NCBI GenBank assembly: GCA_002354735.1
Contig: DEMD01000004.1
Coordinates: 62,001 to 126,000, forward strand
DNA: 64,000 bases
Reading direction: 5' to 3'
Source of the DNA: Gammaproteobacteria bacterium UBA2679
Lineage (GTDB): Bacteria; Pseudomonadota; Gammaproteobacteria; Pseudomonadales; Oleiphilaceae
The position numbers were made by a program, and so were the translations under genes. Positions 27,532-36,662 of the stretch are shown here, piece by piece. Under the pieces are notes generated by a model, which searched no databases, was not told the DNA's origin, and saw nothing but the letters and a program-made list of their open reading frames with translations. Position 1 is the stretch's first letter; the number at the start of each line of letters is the position of its first letter.

Positions 27532-28416
27532 ATGGGCTCTGTATTACCGTTCTCCAATGACCCCTTTCAGCTTCCAGAAATCACCGACCTGTTACTCGAT
27601 ACGGTGTTTGTGGTCGACGCAGAAGGTATCTGTATTTCTGTCAGTGCCGCCTGCGAGCAGACCTTCGGGTATACCCGTAATGAGCTGCTTGGTCGGCGAA
27701 TCATTGAACTGACCCATCCAGACGACCGTGAAATGACAGAACGCGTGGCCGCCCAGGTCAGGCAGGGCGTTCCGCAACGTCACTTCGTGAACCGTTACAT
27801 TCACAAGGAGGGCAAGACGGTGCATATCATGTGGTCGGCTCGCTGGCTGGAGCATGAACAGTTACGATTGGCGGTAGCGCGCGATATCACGGATTTGAAA
27901 CTTGCCGAGGCCCGGCTTGAACACCTCGCCCATCACGACCCGCTCACCGATCTGCCAAACCGCACCCTGTTCAATGAAGCTCTCGATCTAGGTATGGCAC
28001 GTGCCCTGCGCACGCACGAAAAGCTCGCGCTCCTGTATATCGACCTGGATATGTTCAAGCCTGTGAATGACCGCTGCGGCCATGAAGCCGGCGACCAGCT
28101 TCTGATAGCTATCGCGCAGCGTCTCAATGCAGAAATGCGGGGTTCAGATGTGGTCTGTCGATTGGGTGGTGACGAGTTCGCGATCTTGCTGACGGGGCTA
28201 TCGGCTACAGACAATTTGGGATCGGTTTTGCCCGTCGCCAAAGCCAGAGTCGATGCTGTCTTTGCAGAACCGTTTTTGGTCGGCAATGAGCGTTGCCCGA
28301 TGACGGCCAGTCTGGGCTGTGCACTGTTTCCAGACGATAGTATCGATCGAAATTCGCTGTTCAGGATGGCTGACTCACGAATGTACGCGGCAAAGCGCAG
28401 AGCACTGTCTGCTTAG
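27532..28416 (+). CDS. PAS-GGDEF diguanylate cyclase
   Basis: A 294-residue soluble protein. A PAS domain (about residues 18-120; VFVVDAEGICISVSAACEQTFGY) is followed by a GGDEF domain (about 130-290). The active-site motif is GGDEF in RLGGDEFAILL. The inhibitory I-site RxxD is present as RGSD, five residues before GGDEF, so product inhibition is expected. Thus it is predicted to make cyclic-di-GMP in response to a PAS-sensed signal. The start has no clear ribosome site. It converges with the 28418 gene, the stops being next to each other. Confidence 0.92.
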   Translation: MGSVLPFSNDPFQLPEITDLLLDTVFVVDAEGICISVSAACEQTFGYTRNELLGRRIIELTHPDDREMTERVAAQVRQGVPQRHFVNRYIHKEGKTVHIMWSARWLEHEQLRLAVARDITDLKLAEARLEHLAHHDPLTDLPNRTLFNEALDLGMARALRTHEKLALLYIDLDMFKPVNDRCGHEAGDQLLIAIAQRLNAEMRGSDVVCRLGGDEFAILLTGLSATDNLGSVLPVAKARVDAVFAEPFLVGNERCPMTASLGCALFPDDSIDRNSLFRMADSRMYAAKRRALSA

Positions 28417-28417
28417 G

Positions 28418-28750
28418 CTAAACCAGAGGTCGACGATTCGACCGCTTGTCCTCCCAATCCAGCGCATCGACTTCATACCATCCCATTCTGCTCAGAACCG
28501 CCTGCTTGGTAGGCTCCGATAGCGTCGGCCAGAGATTGCGAAACTGGTCCAGCCCAATTTCCCGTCGATGGCTCATCTTACTGTTGAGGGCATTCTTGAT
28601 CTGCGGCAGGCGCAGAGCTTCCCCCAGCTTGCCTGGGAAGATCATCGTCTGCCCCAGCACCTTTCTGGCGTGTGTCCGCTGACGAAGAATGGTATCGAGC
28701 GCAGCAGCTGCTTCCTGCGCACGCTCGACCGTAAAGTGGCTTGGATCCAT
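28418..28750 (-). CDS. Hypothetical protein downstream of spoVR
   Basis: A 110-residue polar, basic protein I do not recognise; it has no signal peptide or membrane helix. It begins MDPSHFTVERAQEAAAAL and ends SRMGWYEVDALDWEDKRSNRR. The first half is helical by composition. It starts 9 bases after the spoVR stop without a ribosome site of its own, so it is probably translated by coupling as the fourth gene of the prkA-yeaH-spoVR operon. A role with that system is inferred from position only. Confidence 0.65.
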   Translation of the reverse strand: MDPSHFTVERAQEAAAALDTILRQRTHARKVLGQTMIFPGKLGEALRLPQIKNALNSKMSHRREIGLDQFRNLWPTLSEPTKQAVLSRMGWYEVDALDWEDKRSNRRPLV

Positions 28751-28759
28751 AACATCAGA

Positions 28760-30379
28760 CTATACGTCCGGATCGGATCCGTCGATCTGACTTTCTTGAT
28801 CAGGCACACTCATCGTGCCAACCACCCGGTCATCGTAGACAGTCTCCAGGTGCACGTCGAACCCCCATAGACGGTGGATATGCTTGAGTACCTCTTCAGC
28901 ATCCTCTGCGTGCAGCGGCACACGGTCGGTAGGTGCATGACGAAGCGTAAGCGAACGATCACCGCGAACGTTGACGTTGTAGACCTGAATATTTGGATCG
29001 CGCATGCTGAGATTATATTGGCGTGCCAACGCTTCCCGCACCCGCCGATAGCCGTTCTCGTCGTGAATGGCCTCGATGCGGTAATGCGACGCCTCGTCGT
29101 CGTCAAGAATATGAAAGAACTTGAAGTCGCGAATTACCTTGGGTGAGAGAAACTGCAGGATGAAGCTCTCATCCTTGAAGTTGCGCATTGCGAAGTGCAC
29201 GGTTTGCAACCAGTCAGAGCCTGCTATATCAGGGAACCATTTGCGATCTTCTTCGGTGGGGGACTCGCAAATGCGCTTGATGTCCTGAAACATGGCATAG
29301 CCCAGCGCATACACATTGATCCCACTGTAGTAGCGACTGTCGAACTCCGGCTGAAACACTACGGACGTATGGCTCTGCAGGAACTCGAGCATATGCCCGT
29401 CGGGTATATAGCCCTTGTCATACATGCGGTTGATGAGCGTGTAGTGCCAGAAGGTGGCCCAGCCCTCGTTCATCACCTGAGTCTGGCGCTGCGGGTAGAA
29501 ATATTGGGCGACCTTGCGGACGATACGAACGATCTCCCGTTGCCAGGGTTCCAGCAGCGGCGCATTTTTCTCGATGAAATAGAGCAGGTTTTCCTGCGGT
29601 TCCAGTGGGAAGCGGGTCCGTTTCTTTTGCGCGCCCTTGGCATCCTTTTGCGGGATGGTTCGCCACAGCTCATTCACCTGCTGCTGCAGGTACTGCTCAC
29701 GCTCTTTCATCTTTCTTTCTTCTTCACCGGCCGAGATCGGTGAAGGGCGCTTATAGCGGTCGACGCCGTGATTCATGATGGCATGGCAGGAGTCGAGGAA
29801 CTTCTCGACCTCTTCGACGCCGTGGCGCTGCTCGCACTTGGTAATGTAGTTCTTCGCGAACAGCAGGTAGTCGATGATCGCACTGGCATCGGTCCAGGTA
29901 CGGAACAGGTAGTTGCCCTTGAAGAAGGAGTTGTGGCCGTAGCACGCGTGCGCGATGACCAGTGCCTGCATCAGGATGGTGTTCTCTTCCATCAGGTAGG
30001 CGATACAGGGGTCGGAATTAATGACGATCTCGTAGGCGAGGCCCATCTGGCCGCGCTTGTAAGCCTTTTCCGTCTGCAGGAACTGCTTGCCGAAAGACCA
30101 GTGGTTGTAGCCCAGCGGCATCCCTACCGATGAGTAGGCATCCATCATCTGCTCGGCGCTGATTACCTCGATCTGATTGGGGTAGGTGTCAAGACCATAT
30201 TCCTCGGCACACTCTTTAATGGCGCGGTCGAACTCATCGATGAGCTCGAAGCTCCAGTCACTGCCTTCGGTAATAGGTTTGAAGCGTGTCTCTATAGGCT
30301 TGATGGCGCTCGCCTTGATCGGGTGTGCCCACGACACTGTCTGCGCTTTGCCTGTTGGATCGTTCATCGAATGCTGCAT
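28760..30379 (-). CDS. spoVR: SpoVR family protein
   Basis: A 539-residue SpoVR homologue (YcgB in E. coli). Characteristic stretches are GSDWSFELIDEFDRAI, PNQIEVISAEQMMDAYSSVGMPLGYNHWSFGK (in pieces) and NEGWATFWHYTLINRMYDKG, with IQVYNVNVRGDRSLTL near the end. Its biochemical role is unknown; in Bacillus it affects the spore cortex. I chose ATG 30379, which has AAGGG 11 bases upstream; GTG 30391 and ATG 30367 are also in frame. It lies 21 bases after yeaH, in the common prkA-yeaH-spoVR group linked to starvation and stress. Confidence 0.93.
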   Translation of the reverse strand: MQHSMNDPTGKAQTVSWAHPIKASAIKPIETRFKPITEGSDWSFELIDEFDRAIKECAEEYGLDTYPNQIEVISAEQMMDAYSSVGMPLGYNHWSFGKQFLQTEKAYKRGQMGLAYEIVINSDPCIAYLMEENTILMQALVIAHACYGHNSFFKGNYLFRTWTDASAIIDYLLFAKNYITKCEQRHGVEEVEKFLDSCHAIMNHGVDRYKRPSPISAGEEERKMKEREQYLQQQVNELWRTIPQKDAKGAQKKRTRFPLEPQENLLYFIEKNAPLLEPWQREIVRIVRKVAQYFYPQRQTQVMNEGWATFWHYTLINRMYDKGYIPDGHMLEFLQSHTSVVFQPEFDSRYYSGINVYALGYAMFQDIKRICESPTEEDRKWFPDIAGSDWLQTVHFAMRNFKDESFILQFLSPKVIRDFKFFHILDDDEASHYRIEAIHDENGYRRVREALARQYNLSMRDPNIQVYNVNVRGDRSLTLRHAPTDRVPLHAEDAEEVLKHIHRLWGFDVHLETVYDDRVVGTMSVPDQESQIDGSDPDV

Positions 30380-30400
30380 GATCTTTGTCACCCTTGACGG

Positions 30401-31702
30401 TCACCCGTTCTCAAGCTGCTTCTGAAACAGTTTTCGGAATACGGGGTAAATATCCGAAGCGTCGCCGATCTGCTCGATGGCGAAGCGCCCTGGGAACTGC
30501 GCAGCGATCTTCTCATACTCATACCAGAGCATCTGGTGCTCGTGCGGTGTTATCTCTATATACGAATAGTACTGAAGGCGCGGCAGAATGCTCTCTGCCA
30601 GCAGCTTGCTGCAACGGGGCGAGTCATCATTCCAGTTGTCGCCGTCGCTCGCCTGCGCCGCATAGATGTTCCAGTCCTGCGCAGGGTAGCGCTGCTCGAC
30701 GATCTCGGCCATCAGCTTTAGCGCGCTGGAGACGATGGTGCCGCCGGTCTCCCTGCTGTAAAAGAACTCCTCTTCATTGACCTCTTTCGCACTGGTGTGG
30801 TGGCGAATGAAAACAACGTCGATCTTCTCGTAGTTCCGCTGAAGAAAAAGGTAGAGCAATATGAAGAATCGCTTGGCGATGTCCTTGTGGTTCTGGCTCA
30901 TCGAGCCGGAAACATCCATCAGACAGAACATAACGGCCGAAGTGGCTGGCTTTGGCTGCTTCAGATGCTGGTTATAGCGGATGTCGATTTCATCGATGTA
31001 CGGGATCGACTTGATGCGCTTGCGAAGCCGTGCGATTTCCGCTTCAACCTCGAGCATGCGGTCCTTGAGCTTGAGTACAGGATCATCAATGGCCGGATGT
31101 GCCTTCAGGGCCTCGAGTTCAGCCTCGAGTTCCTTGATACGGCCGCGCGTACGCCCGCCCAGTGCAAGTCGTCTGGCATAGGCGCCACGAAGACTGCGGA
31201 CAATATTGATCTTGCTCGGTGTGCCAGAGGTGGTATACCCGGCACGCACGTATTTGAATTTGGTGGTGTCCTTCAGCTGCTTCTGCACCAGGTTCGGCAG
31301 TTCGAGGTCCTCGAACATGAAATCGAGAAACTCCTCCTGTGAAATCTGGAACACGAACTCGTCGTTGCCTTCACCGGAATCACCCGCCTTGCCCTGACCC
31401 TGACCTTGTCCACCACCACCTTCCGGCCGTTCGATCAGGTCGCCCTGGGTGTATTCCTTGTTGCCGGGATGCACGACATTACGACGGCCACCGCGGCCAC
31501 TGCGGAACAGCGGCTCACTGATGTCCTTGGTTGGTATGGATATACGCTCGCCCCGATCGATATCGGTGATGGAGCGCTTATTGACAGCCTCGGTAACCGC
31601 CTTCCGAATATGACTCTTGTAGCGGCGAAGAAAGCGCTGTCGGTTGACAGCACTCTTGTTCTTGCCGTTGAGCCGCCTGTCGACGACATGGGTTCCATTC
31701 AT
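30401..31702 (-). CDS. yeaH: YeaH/DUF444 family von Willebrand-type protein
   Basis: A 433-residue DUF444 protein. The N-terminal half is basic ([23 protein letters not shown]) with a glycine/glutamine-rich linker ([11 protein letters not shown]). The C-terminal half is a vWA-like domain with the metal-site motif [10 protein letters not shown] and later [14 protein letters not shown]. In E. coli YeaH is the partner of the kinase YeaG. It starts 79 bases after prkA and is followed by spoVR. The start at 31702 has only a weak GGTGG ribosome site. Confidence 0.94.
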   Translation of the reverse strand: MNGTHVVDRRLNGKNKSAVNRQRFLRRYKSHIRKAVTEAVNKRSITDIDRGERISIPTKDISEPLFRSGRGGRRNVVHPGNKEYTQGDLIERPEGGGGQGQGQGKAGDSGEGNDEFVFQISQEEFLDFMFEDLELPNLVQKQLKDTTKFKYVRAGYTTSGTPSKINIVRSLRGAYARRLALGGRTRGRIKELEAELEALKAHPAIDDPVLKLKDRMLEVEAEIARLRKRIKSIPYIDEIDIRYNQHLKQPKPATSAVMFCLMDVSGSMSQNHKDIAKRFFILLYLFLQRNYEKIDVVFIRHHTSAKEVNEEEFFYSRETGGTIVSSALKLMAEIVEQRYPAQDWNIYAAQASDGDNWNDDSPRCSKLLAESILPRLQYYSYIEITPHEHQMLWYEYEKIAAQFPGRFAIEQIGDASDIYPVFRKLFQKQLENG

Positions 31703-31781
31703 TCAGCCACCACTGGAAAGACCGCAGGGATTGCATCGCCAGGTAAGGCAAAGGCATGAGCATCATTCAAACCAAGTCGCA

Positions 31782-33704
31782 TTACTGGGATTTGCGCACC
31801 CTCAGATACCATTCGCACAGCAGTCGCACCTGCTTCTCGGTATAACCTCGTTCTATCAGTCGCTTGACGAAATCCTGGTGCTTGGTCTGGTCGTCCTGCG
31901 AGGCCTTGGGATTGAACGAAATAACGGGCAGCAGATCCTCGGTGTTCGAGAACATCTTCTTCTCGATAACAGATCGCAGCTTTTCATAGCTGAGCCAGGA
32001 CGGATTCTTGCCCTGATTGTTCGCCCGCGCTCTCAGTACGAAGTTGACCACCTCGTTCCGGAAGTCTTTTGGATTACTGATACCTGCTGGCTTCTCGATT
32101 TTCTCCAGCTCATCGTTGATGGAGCTTCGATCGAAGTTCTCACCAGTCTCTGGATCACGGTATTCCTGATCCTGAATCCAGAAATCGGCATAGGTGACGT
32201 AGCGATCAAAAATGTTCTGACCATACTCGGAATAGCTTTCCAGGTAGGCGGTCTGAATTTCCTTGCCAATGAACTCCACATATTGTGGCGCCAGGAACTC
32301 CTTGATGTTACGCAGGTAACGGTCCTGAACCTCCGGCGCGTATTGTTCCTGTTCAATCTGTCGCTCGAGCACATACAGCAGGTGAACAGGGTTGGCCGCA
32401 ATTTCAGTGGTGTCGAAATTGAACACGCGGCTCAATATCTTGAATGCGAAGCGTGTGGACAGACCATCCATGCCTTCATCGACACCAGCGTTGTCACGAT
32501 ATTCCTGAATCGACTTCGCCTTTGGATCGGTATCCTTGATGTTTTGTCCGTCATACACCTTCATCTTGCTGAAGATGCTGGAATTTTCAGGCTCCTTGAG
32601 GCGAGACAGTACAGAGAACTGGGCCAGCATATTCAGTGTGTCCGGTGCGCAGGGCGCGCCAGCGAGTGAACTCGAACTCAACAGCTTGTCATAAATCTTT
32701 ATTTCTTCTGTAACGCGTAGGCAATAAGGCACCTTCACGATGTAGATACGGTCGAGAAAGGCCTCGTTGTTCTTGTTGTTGCGGAAGGTCTGCCACTCAC
32801 TCTCGTTCGAGTGAGCCATAATGATGCCTTCGAAGGGAACAGCACCCATGCCTTCCGTGGTGTTGTAATTGCCTTCCTGCGTCGCTGTGAGCAGTGGGTG
32901 GAGCACCTTGATGGGGGCCTTGAACATCTCGACGAACTCGAGCATGCCCTGGTTGGCCTTGTTCAAACCACCAGAGAAGCTATAGGCATCAGGATCATCC
33001 TGTGCATACTCCTCGAGCATCCTGATATTGACCTTGCCGACCAGCGCGCTGATATCCTGGTTGTTCTCGTCACCAGGTTCAGTCTTGGCAAGTGCGATCT
33101 GGTTGAGCAGGCTGGGGTAGAGTTTGACTACCCTGAACTTGCTGATATCGCCGTTGTATTCATGCAGCCGCTTAACGGCCCAGGGCGACATGATGTAGTT
33201 CAGGTAGCGCTTCGGAATGCCGTATTCGTCTTGCAGAATCTGGCCGTCTTCGAGCGGGTCAAACAGGCCGAGCGGGCTCTCCTGAATGGGTGAACCCTTG
33301 ATGGCGTAGAAAGGCTGTTTCTGGAATAGCGACTTCAGTTTCTCGGCGAGTGAGGACTTACCGCCACCAACTGGACCAAGGAGGTAGAGAATCTGTTTCT
33401 TTTCCTCGAGGCCCTGGGCCGCATGCTTGAAGAAGGACACGATCTGGTCAACGGCCTCTTCCATGCCGTGGAACTCTTCGAATTCCGGATAACGCTTGAT
33501 GATTTTGTTACTGAAGATTCTGCTGAGACGGGAATCTTTCGCTGTATCGACGAACTTGGGTTCACCGATTGCCATAAGCATGCGTTCGGAAGCAGATGCG
33601 TAGGCTGATGGGTCCTTCTTGCAGATTTCGAGGTACTCCTCCAGGGAGTATTCCTCTTCCTGCCGCGCTTCGAACCGATTCGAGAAGTGAGAAAATAAAC
33701 TCAT
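31782..33704 (-). CDS. yeaG: PrkA-family serine protein kinase YeaG
   Basis: A 640-residue protein with an AAA+-like ATPase part (P-loop GPVGGGKSS, residues 110-118) and a C-terminal kinase-like region. Typical stretches are EYLEICKKDPSAYASASERML at the start, FVEMFKAPIKVLHPLLTATQEGNY and GIIMAHSNESEWQTFRNNK in the middle. In enterobacteria YeaG is made under nitrogen and stationary-phase stress. GGAG lies 8 bases before the ATG. It is the first gene of prkA-yeaH-spoVR. Confidence 0.96.
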   Translation of the reverse strand: MSLFSHFSNRFEARQEEEYSLEEYLEICKKDPSAYASASERMLMAIGEPKFVDTAKDSRLSRIFSNKIIKRYPEFEEFHGMEEAVDQIVSFFKHAAQGLEEKKQILYLLGPVGGGKSSLAEKLKSLFQKQPFYAIKGSPIQESPLGLFDPLEDGQILQDEYGIPKRYLNYIMSPWAVKRLHEYNGDISKFRVVKLYPSLLNQIALAKTEPGDENNQDISALVGKVNIRMLEEYAQDDPDAYSFSGGLNKANQGMLEFVEMFKAPIKVLHPLLTATQEGNYNTTEGMGAVPFEGIIMAHSNESEWQTFRNNKNNEAFLDRIYIVKVPYCLRVTEEIKIYDKLLSSSSLAGAPCAPDTLNMLAQFSVLSRLKEPENSSIFSKMKVYDGQNIKDTDPKAKSIQEYRDNAGVDEGMDGLSTRFAFKILSRVFNFDTTEIAANPVHLLYVLERQIEQEQYAPEVQDRYLRNIKEFLAPQYVEFIGKEIQTAYLESYSEYGQNIFDRYVTYADFWIQDQEYRDPETGENFDRSSINDELEKIEKPAGISNPKDFRNEVVNFVLRARANNQGKNPSWLSYEKLRSVIEKKMFSNTEDLLPVISFNPKASQDDQTKHQDFVKRLIERGYTEKQVRLLCEWYLRVRKSQ

Positions 33705-33885
33705 CTGGCTGCTCCGGAATGACTGCTAAGTGACGATGTGCGGCATGCCATACGCGGCATGCGATGCCAACAATTCTACTTGCCTTCCTTTGCTTCTGAA
33801 CTCCCCCGGGCACAAGGGTTGGTCATCAGAAAAACCGTCTTGACGACCATGCTTTCAGAGCTCAGAAAGCATTGCGTTCACTTAG

Positions 33886-33891
33886 AATATA
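33886..33891 (-). promoter_or_regulatory. Possible -10 element upstream of yeaG
   Basis: On the minus strand CTATATTCTAA carries TATATT at 33891-33886, about 180 bases before the yeaG ATG. The leading C and trailing TAA resemble sigma-S-type -10 elements, and yeaG is RpoS-dependent in E. coli. There is no good -35. The rest of the 33705-33937 gap holds no gene; it has the 9-base direct repeat GCGGCATGC near 33745. Confidence 0.25.
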
Positions 33892-33937
33892 GTCGAATTC
33901 CGGAGGCATGGATAGACGTCTTATGCTCGAAATCGCT

Positions 33938-34624
33938 TCATGACGATTCTGTAAGTAACACTCCGTAGTACACGGCGATGTAATGGCAGGTGCTTCCGCC
34001 GAGCACGAAAAGATGCCAGATCGAGTGCGCGTAGGGCACCCTGTCGAGGAGGTAGAAAACGATGCCAACGGTGTAGACGATGCCGCCTGCAATGATCAGG
34101 TCAAGCGCCACTGGCGGCAGGCTCATCATCAGTTGCGGCGCGACGATCAGCCCCATCCAGCCCATAACGATGTAGTTCACCAGATGCACCTTGTGGCGCT
34201 TACCTGGGCTGCGCAGCTTGAAGTAGATTCCCGAGATCGCCAGGGTCCACAAAATGGCGAAAACCACCCAGCCAGTTGTACTCCGCATATTAACGAGCAA
34301 AAAGGGGGTATAGGTTCCGGCTATGAGAAGATAGATGGCGCAGTGATCGAATTGGTTCAGCAGATATTTCGCCCGGGGGTGCTCGACGCCGTGGTACAGC
34401 ATGGATGCCAGGTAGAGCAGGAACAGTGAGGCGCCATAGATTGAAACGGCTACGATGGCCCAGGCATCACGCTCCTGACTTGCGAGCACGATGAGGATCG
34501 TGATAGCGGCCACGCTGACAAAGGCACCGAGCCCGTGCGTGACGGCATTGATGATTTCTTCGACTTTCGATTGCGCGCGGACGCTCTTGCCGCCTGCTGG
34601 TTCAGGGCTGTTTGCTTCAGGCAT
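33938..34624 (-). CDS. trhA: PAQR family membrane homeostasis protein TrhA (hemolysin III family)
   Basis: A 228-residue protein with seven membrane segments. The family motifs are in EEIINAVTHGLGAFVS near the N-terminus (conserved His), SMLYHGVEHPRAKYLLNQFDHCAIYLLIAGTYTPF (in pieces, with conserved Asp) and SIWHLFVLGGSTCHYIAVYY near the C-terminus with two histidines, the residues that form the metal site. TrhA has been linked to membrane fluidity control in E. coli; hemolysis is not implied. A purine-rich stretch precedes the ATG. Confidence 0.93.
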   Translation of the reverse strand: MPEANSPEPAGGKSVRAQSKVEEIINAVTHGLGAFVSVAAITILIVLASQERDAWAIVAVSIYGASLFLLYLASMLYHGVEHPRAKYLLNQFDHCAIYLLIAGTYTPFLLVNMRSTTGWVVFAILWTLAISGIYFKLRSPGKRHKVHLVNYIVMGWMGLIVAPQLMMSLPPVALDLIIAGGIVYTVGIVFYLLDRVPYAHSIWHLFVLGGSTCHYIAVYYGVLLTESS

Positions 34625-34672
34625 GGAGGCATTCTCTCTGGTTTCTGCGCGCCCTGTTGAGCGCGACCAAGG

Positions 34673-35224
34673 CTAGTCTAAATTATAGCGCTCCAAACAT
34701 GAACTTTGTGCGAGTTCGTTTTCAATGGCTAGCAGACTGGCCTGGCGCCGTGCAGATGCCAAGGACTTCTCGGAATCGGTAGTGCCGTCATCCGTTGGGG
34801 AAGGGTCGTTAATAAACCGTAGGCCATAATTGGTGCCTACGTCAGAGTCCGTAACATAGACAAACTGTGCCGGCAGACCGCGGATTTCAATCAAGCCAAC
34901 CGCAGCGCCGCCCGGCTCCGGCGAACACTGAAAATCGAAGTCGAATAGGGCGTGAGGAGCCTGACGCTGGTTGTCCCTATCCGCAAAGCGGCTGATATCG
35001 ACTGGCTCGTGATGAAAGAAGCCAAGGCCCTGATGATTGAAATTGGTGGGCGTCACGGCAATCGGGCGGCCGTAATAATCCGGTGCGCTGTCCTTCTCGC
35101 AGACGCAACGCGGCAACAGCAGGCGCACATGGCAATTCGCGAAGCTGTCACTGCACAGGTAGCGCTGCAGTTTTCTGCGCTCCTGTGGATGGCTACCAGA
35201 CTCATGGCCGTTTTCGTCGCTCAT
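34673..35224 (-). CDS. PilZ-like domain protein, coupled to HD-GYP gene
   Basis: A 183-residue protein with features of a PilZ domain: the basic ERRKLQRYLC near the N-terminus (the RxxxR element), VTPTNFNHQGLGFFHHEPV and, later, YGLRFIND. The usual D/NxSxxG element is not plain, here replaced by TNFNHQGLG, so cyclic-di-GMP binding is likely but not certain. Its ATG overlaps the stop of the HD-GYP gene (ATGA), which supports a shared role in cyclic-di-GMP signalling. The C-terminal 40 residues are polar. Confidence 0.7.
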   Translation of the reverse strand: MSDENGHESGSHPQERRKLQRYLCSDSFANCHVRLLLPRCVCEKDSAPDYYGRPIAVTPTNFNHQGLGFFHHEPVDISRFADRDNQRQAPHALFDFDFQCSPEPGGAAVGLIEIRGLPAQFVYVTDSDVGTNYGLRFINDPSPTDDGTTDSEKSLASARRQASLLAIENELAQSSCLERYNLD

Positions 35225-36498
35225 GACTTGTGCTCATCAAGGGTGGGGTAGTTGAGAATAAGGCCGCCTTCCAGGTGCTTTTGAAGCTTTACGCCAAAGC
35301 TGCCGTCAGGGATCTCGCGATTGATGGTGTATATTTTTCCCGTCGAATCCTTCGGCTCCTTCAGCAGGTCGAGCAGAATTTTCTGCTCGAGCTTGCGCTT
35401 CTGCGCGTCGAGCACCACCACGATCTTGGGCTTGAGCTTGCTCTTCGGATTCTGCATCACAACGATGCCGACCTCGCCAGTATGCAGTTCCACAATGGAG
35501 CCCGGTGGGTAGATGCCGATCATCTTGATGAACTCTTTCGCAAGCTCATCATCGAATTGCGTGCCCCTGAAACGATAGATGATGTCCAGTGCCTCCATGG
35601 ATGCGCGTCCGCGGCTATAGGAGCGATTGGAGGTAATGGCATCGTAGGTGTCCACGATGGCGACCAGCTTGGCGTAGTAGGGAATCTGATTTGCCTTGAG
35701 CTTGCGGGGATAGCCATTGCCATCAAGACGTTCATGATGATTGTACGCAACATCCACTGCCTTGTTCAGCATGCCGGGCTGACTCATCAGAATATCCCGG
35801 CCGAACTCTGCGTGCCTGCGCATCAACTCGAATTCGTCTGGCGTCAGTGATGTCGGCTTGTTCAACACTTCCAGCGGCACCTTCATCTTGCCGACGTCGT
35901 GTAGCATACCGCACAAGCCAATGAGTCGAATCTCGTCCTCAGGCAGACCGAGCCGCTTGGCAAAGGCAGCAGAAAGAATGCAGACGTTGAGGCAGTGCTC
36001 GGCCGTATACTCGTCCTGATTGCGAATCTTCGATAGCCACATGAGGGCGTCATCGTTCCGCAGCAGGCTGTCGACTATATCGTCCACCACTTCCTTGGTC
36101 TTGTTGATATCGAGAGTCTTGCCGATGCGAATGCCCGAGAGGATGCTGGTGGCCATGCTCTTGGCGATCTTGTAACTTTCCCTCGCCTTGCCGATTTCCT
36201 CACTGACGTCGATCTTGTTGATATACACGAACTGGGGCGTCCGTGTAGCTGTGGCAGCCCGGCCAGGGGCTTGAGCCGGCTTGCGATCGGCAACCTGACC
36301 GTACTGCTTGTAAGACTTGCCCTCAACATAAATGAACTGGCACTGTTCACGCAGGGCGTTGATTTCGTCCTGATCCTTGACAACGAAACCCTGAAGCATG
36401 AAGTCAGTTTCTTCCCACGGACGATCGAGCCTGATGACATGCATCCCAAGCTGGGCTTCGCTGGCAGGAATCTTTATTTCAAACAGATCTACGCTCAT
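35221..36498 (-). CDS. HD-GYP cyclic-di-GMP phosphodiesterase with DUF3391 N-terminus
   Basis: A 425-residue protein. The N-terminal 130 residues (FEIKIPASEAQLGMHVIRLDRPW) match the DUF3391 region often found before HD-GYP domains. The HD motif is in CGMLHDVGKMKVP and the GYP motif in HHERLDGNGYPRKL, followed by VAIVDTYDAITSNRSY. All the expected metal ligands appear to be present, so it should degrade cyclic-di-GMP. It overlaps the PilZ-like gene by 4 bases. No clear ribosome site precedes the ATG. Confidence 0.93.
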   Translation of the reverse strand: MSVDLFEIKIPASEAQLGMHVIRLDRPWEETDFMLQGFVVKDQDEINALREQCQFIYVEGKSYKQYGQVADRKPAQAPGRAATATRTPQFVYINKIDVSEEIGKARESYKIAKSMATSILSGIRIGKTLDINKTKEVVDDIVDSLLRNDDALMWLSKIRNQDEYTAEHCLNVCILSAAFAKRLGLPEDEIRLIGLCGMLHDVGKMKVPLEVLNKPTSLTPDEFELMRRHAEFGRDILMSQPGMLNKAVDVAYNHHERLDGNGYPRKLKANQIPYYAKLVAIVDTYDAITSNRSYSRGRASMEALDIIYRFRGTQFDDELAKEFIKMIGIYPPGSIVELHTGEVGIVVMQNPKSKLKPKIVVVLDAQKRKLEQKILLDLLKEPKDSTGKIYTINREIPDGSFGVKLQKHLEGGLILNYPTLDEHKS

Positions 36499-36662
36499 CC
36501 AACGAGTATAGGCAGAAGCTGTAAAATCGTAAATTTGTAGTCGAAATGAGCGCCGTTATCTGTAGGCCGCATGGGGTAAAGTTTCTCACATGACTACACT
36601 TGTAGGGTCACTAAGACGCATTTCTGTTTAGCCACGAATGCAACAGCACAGGGAAACACTGG

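Noticed and set aside
31644..32669. Open frame of 341 residues opposite the yeaG 3' half
   Set aside because: It lies over the PrkA kinase and the start of yeaH. No domain or ribosome site; shadow frame.
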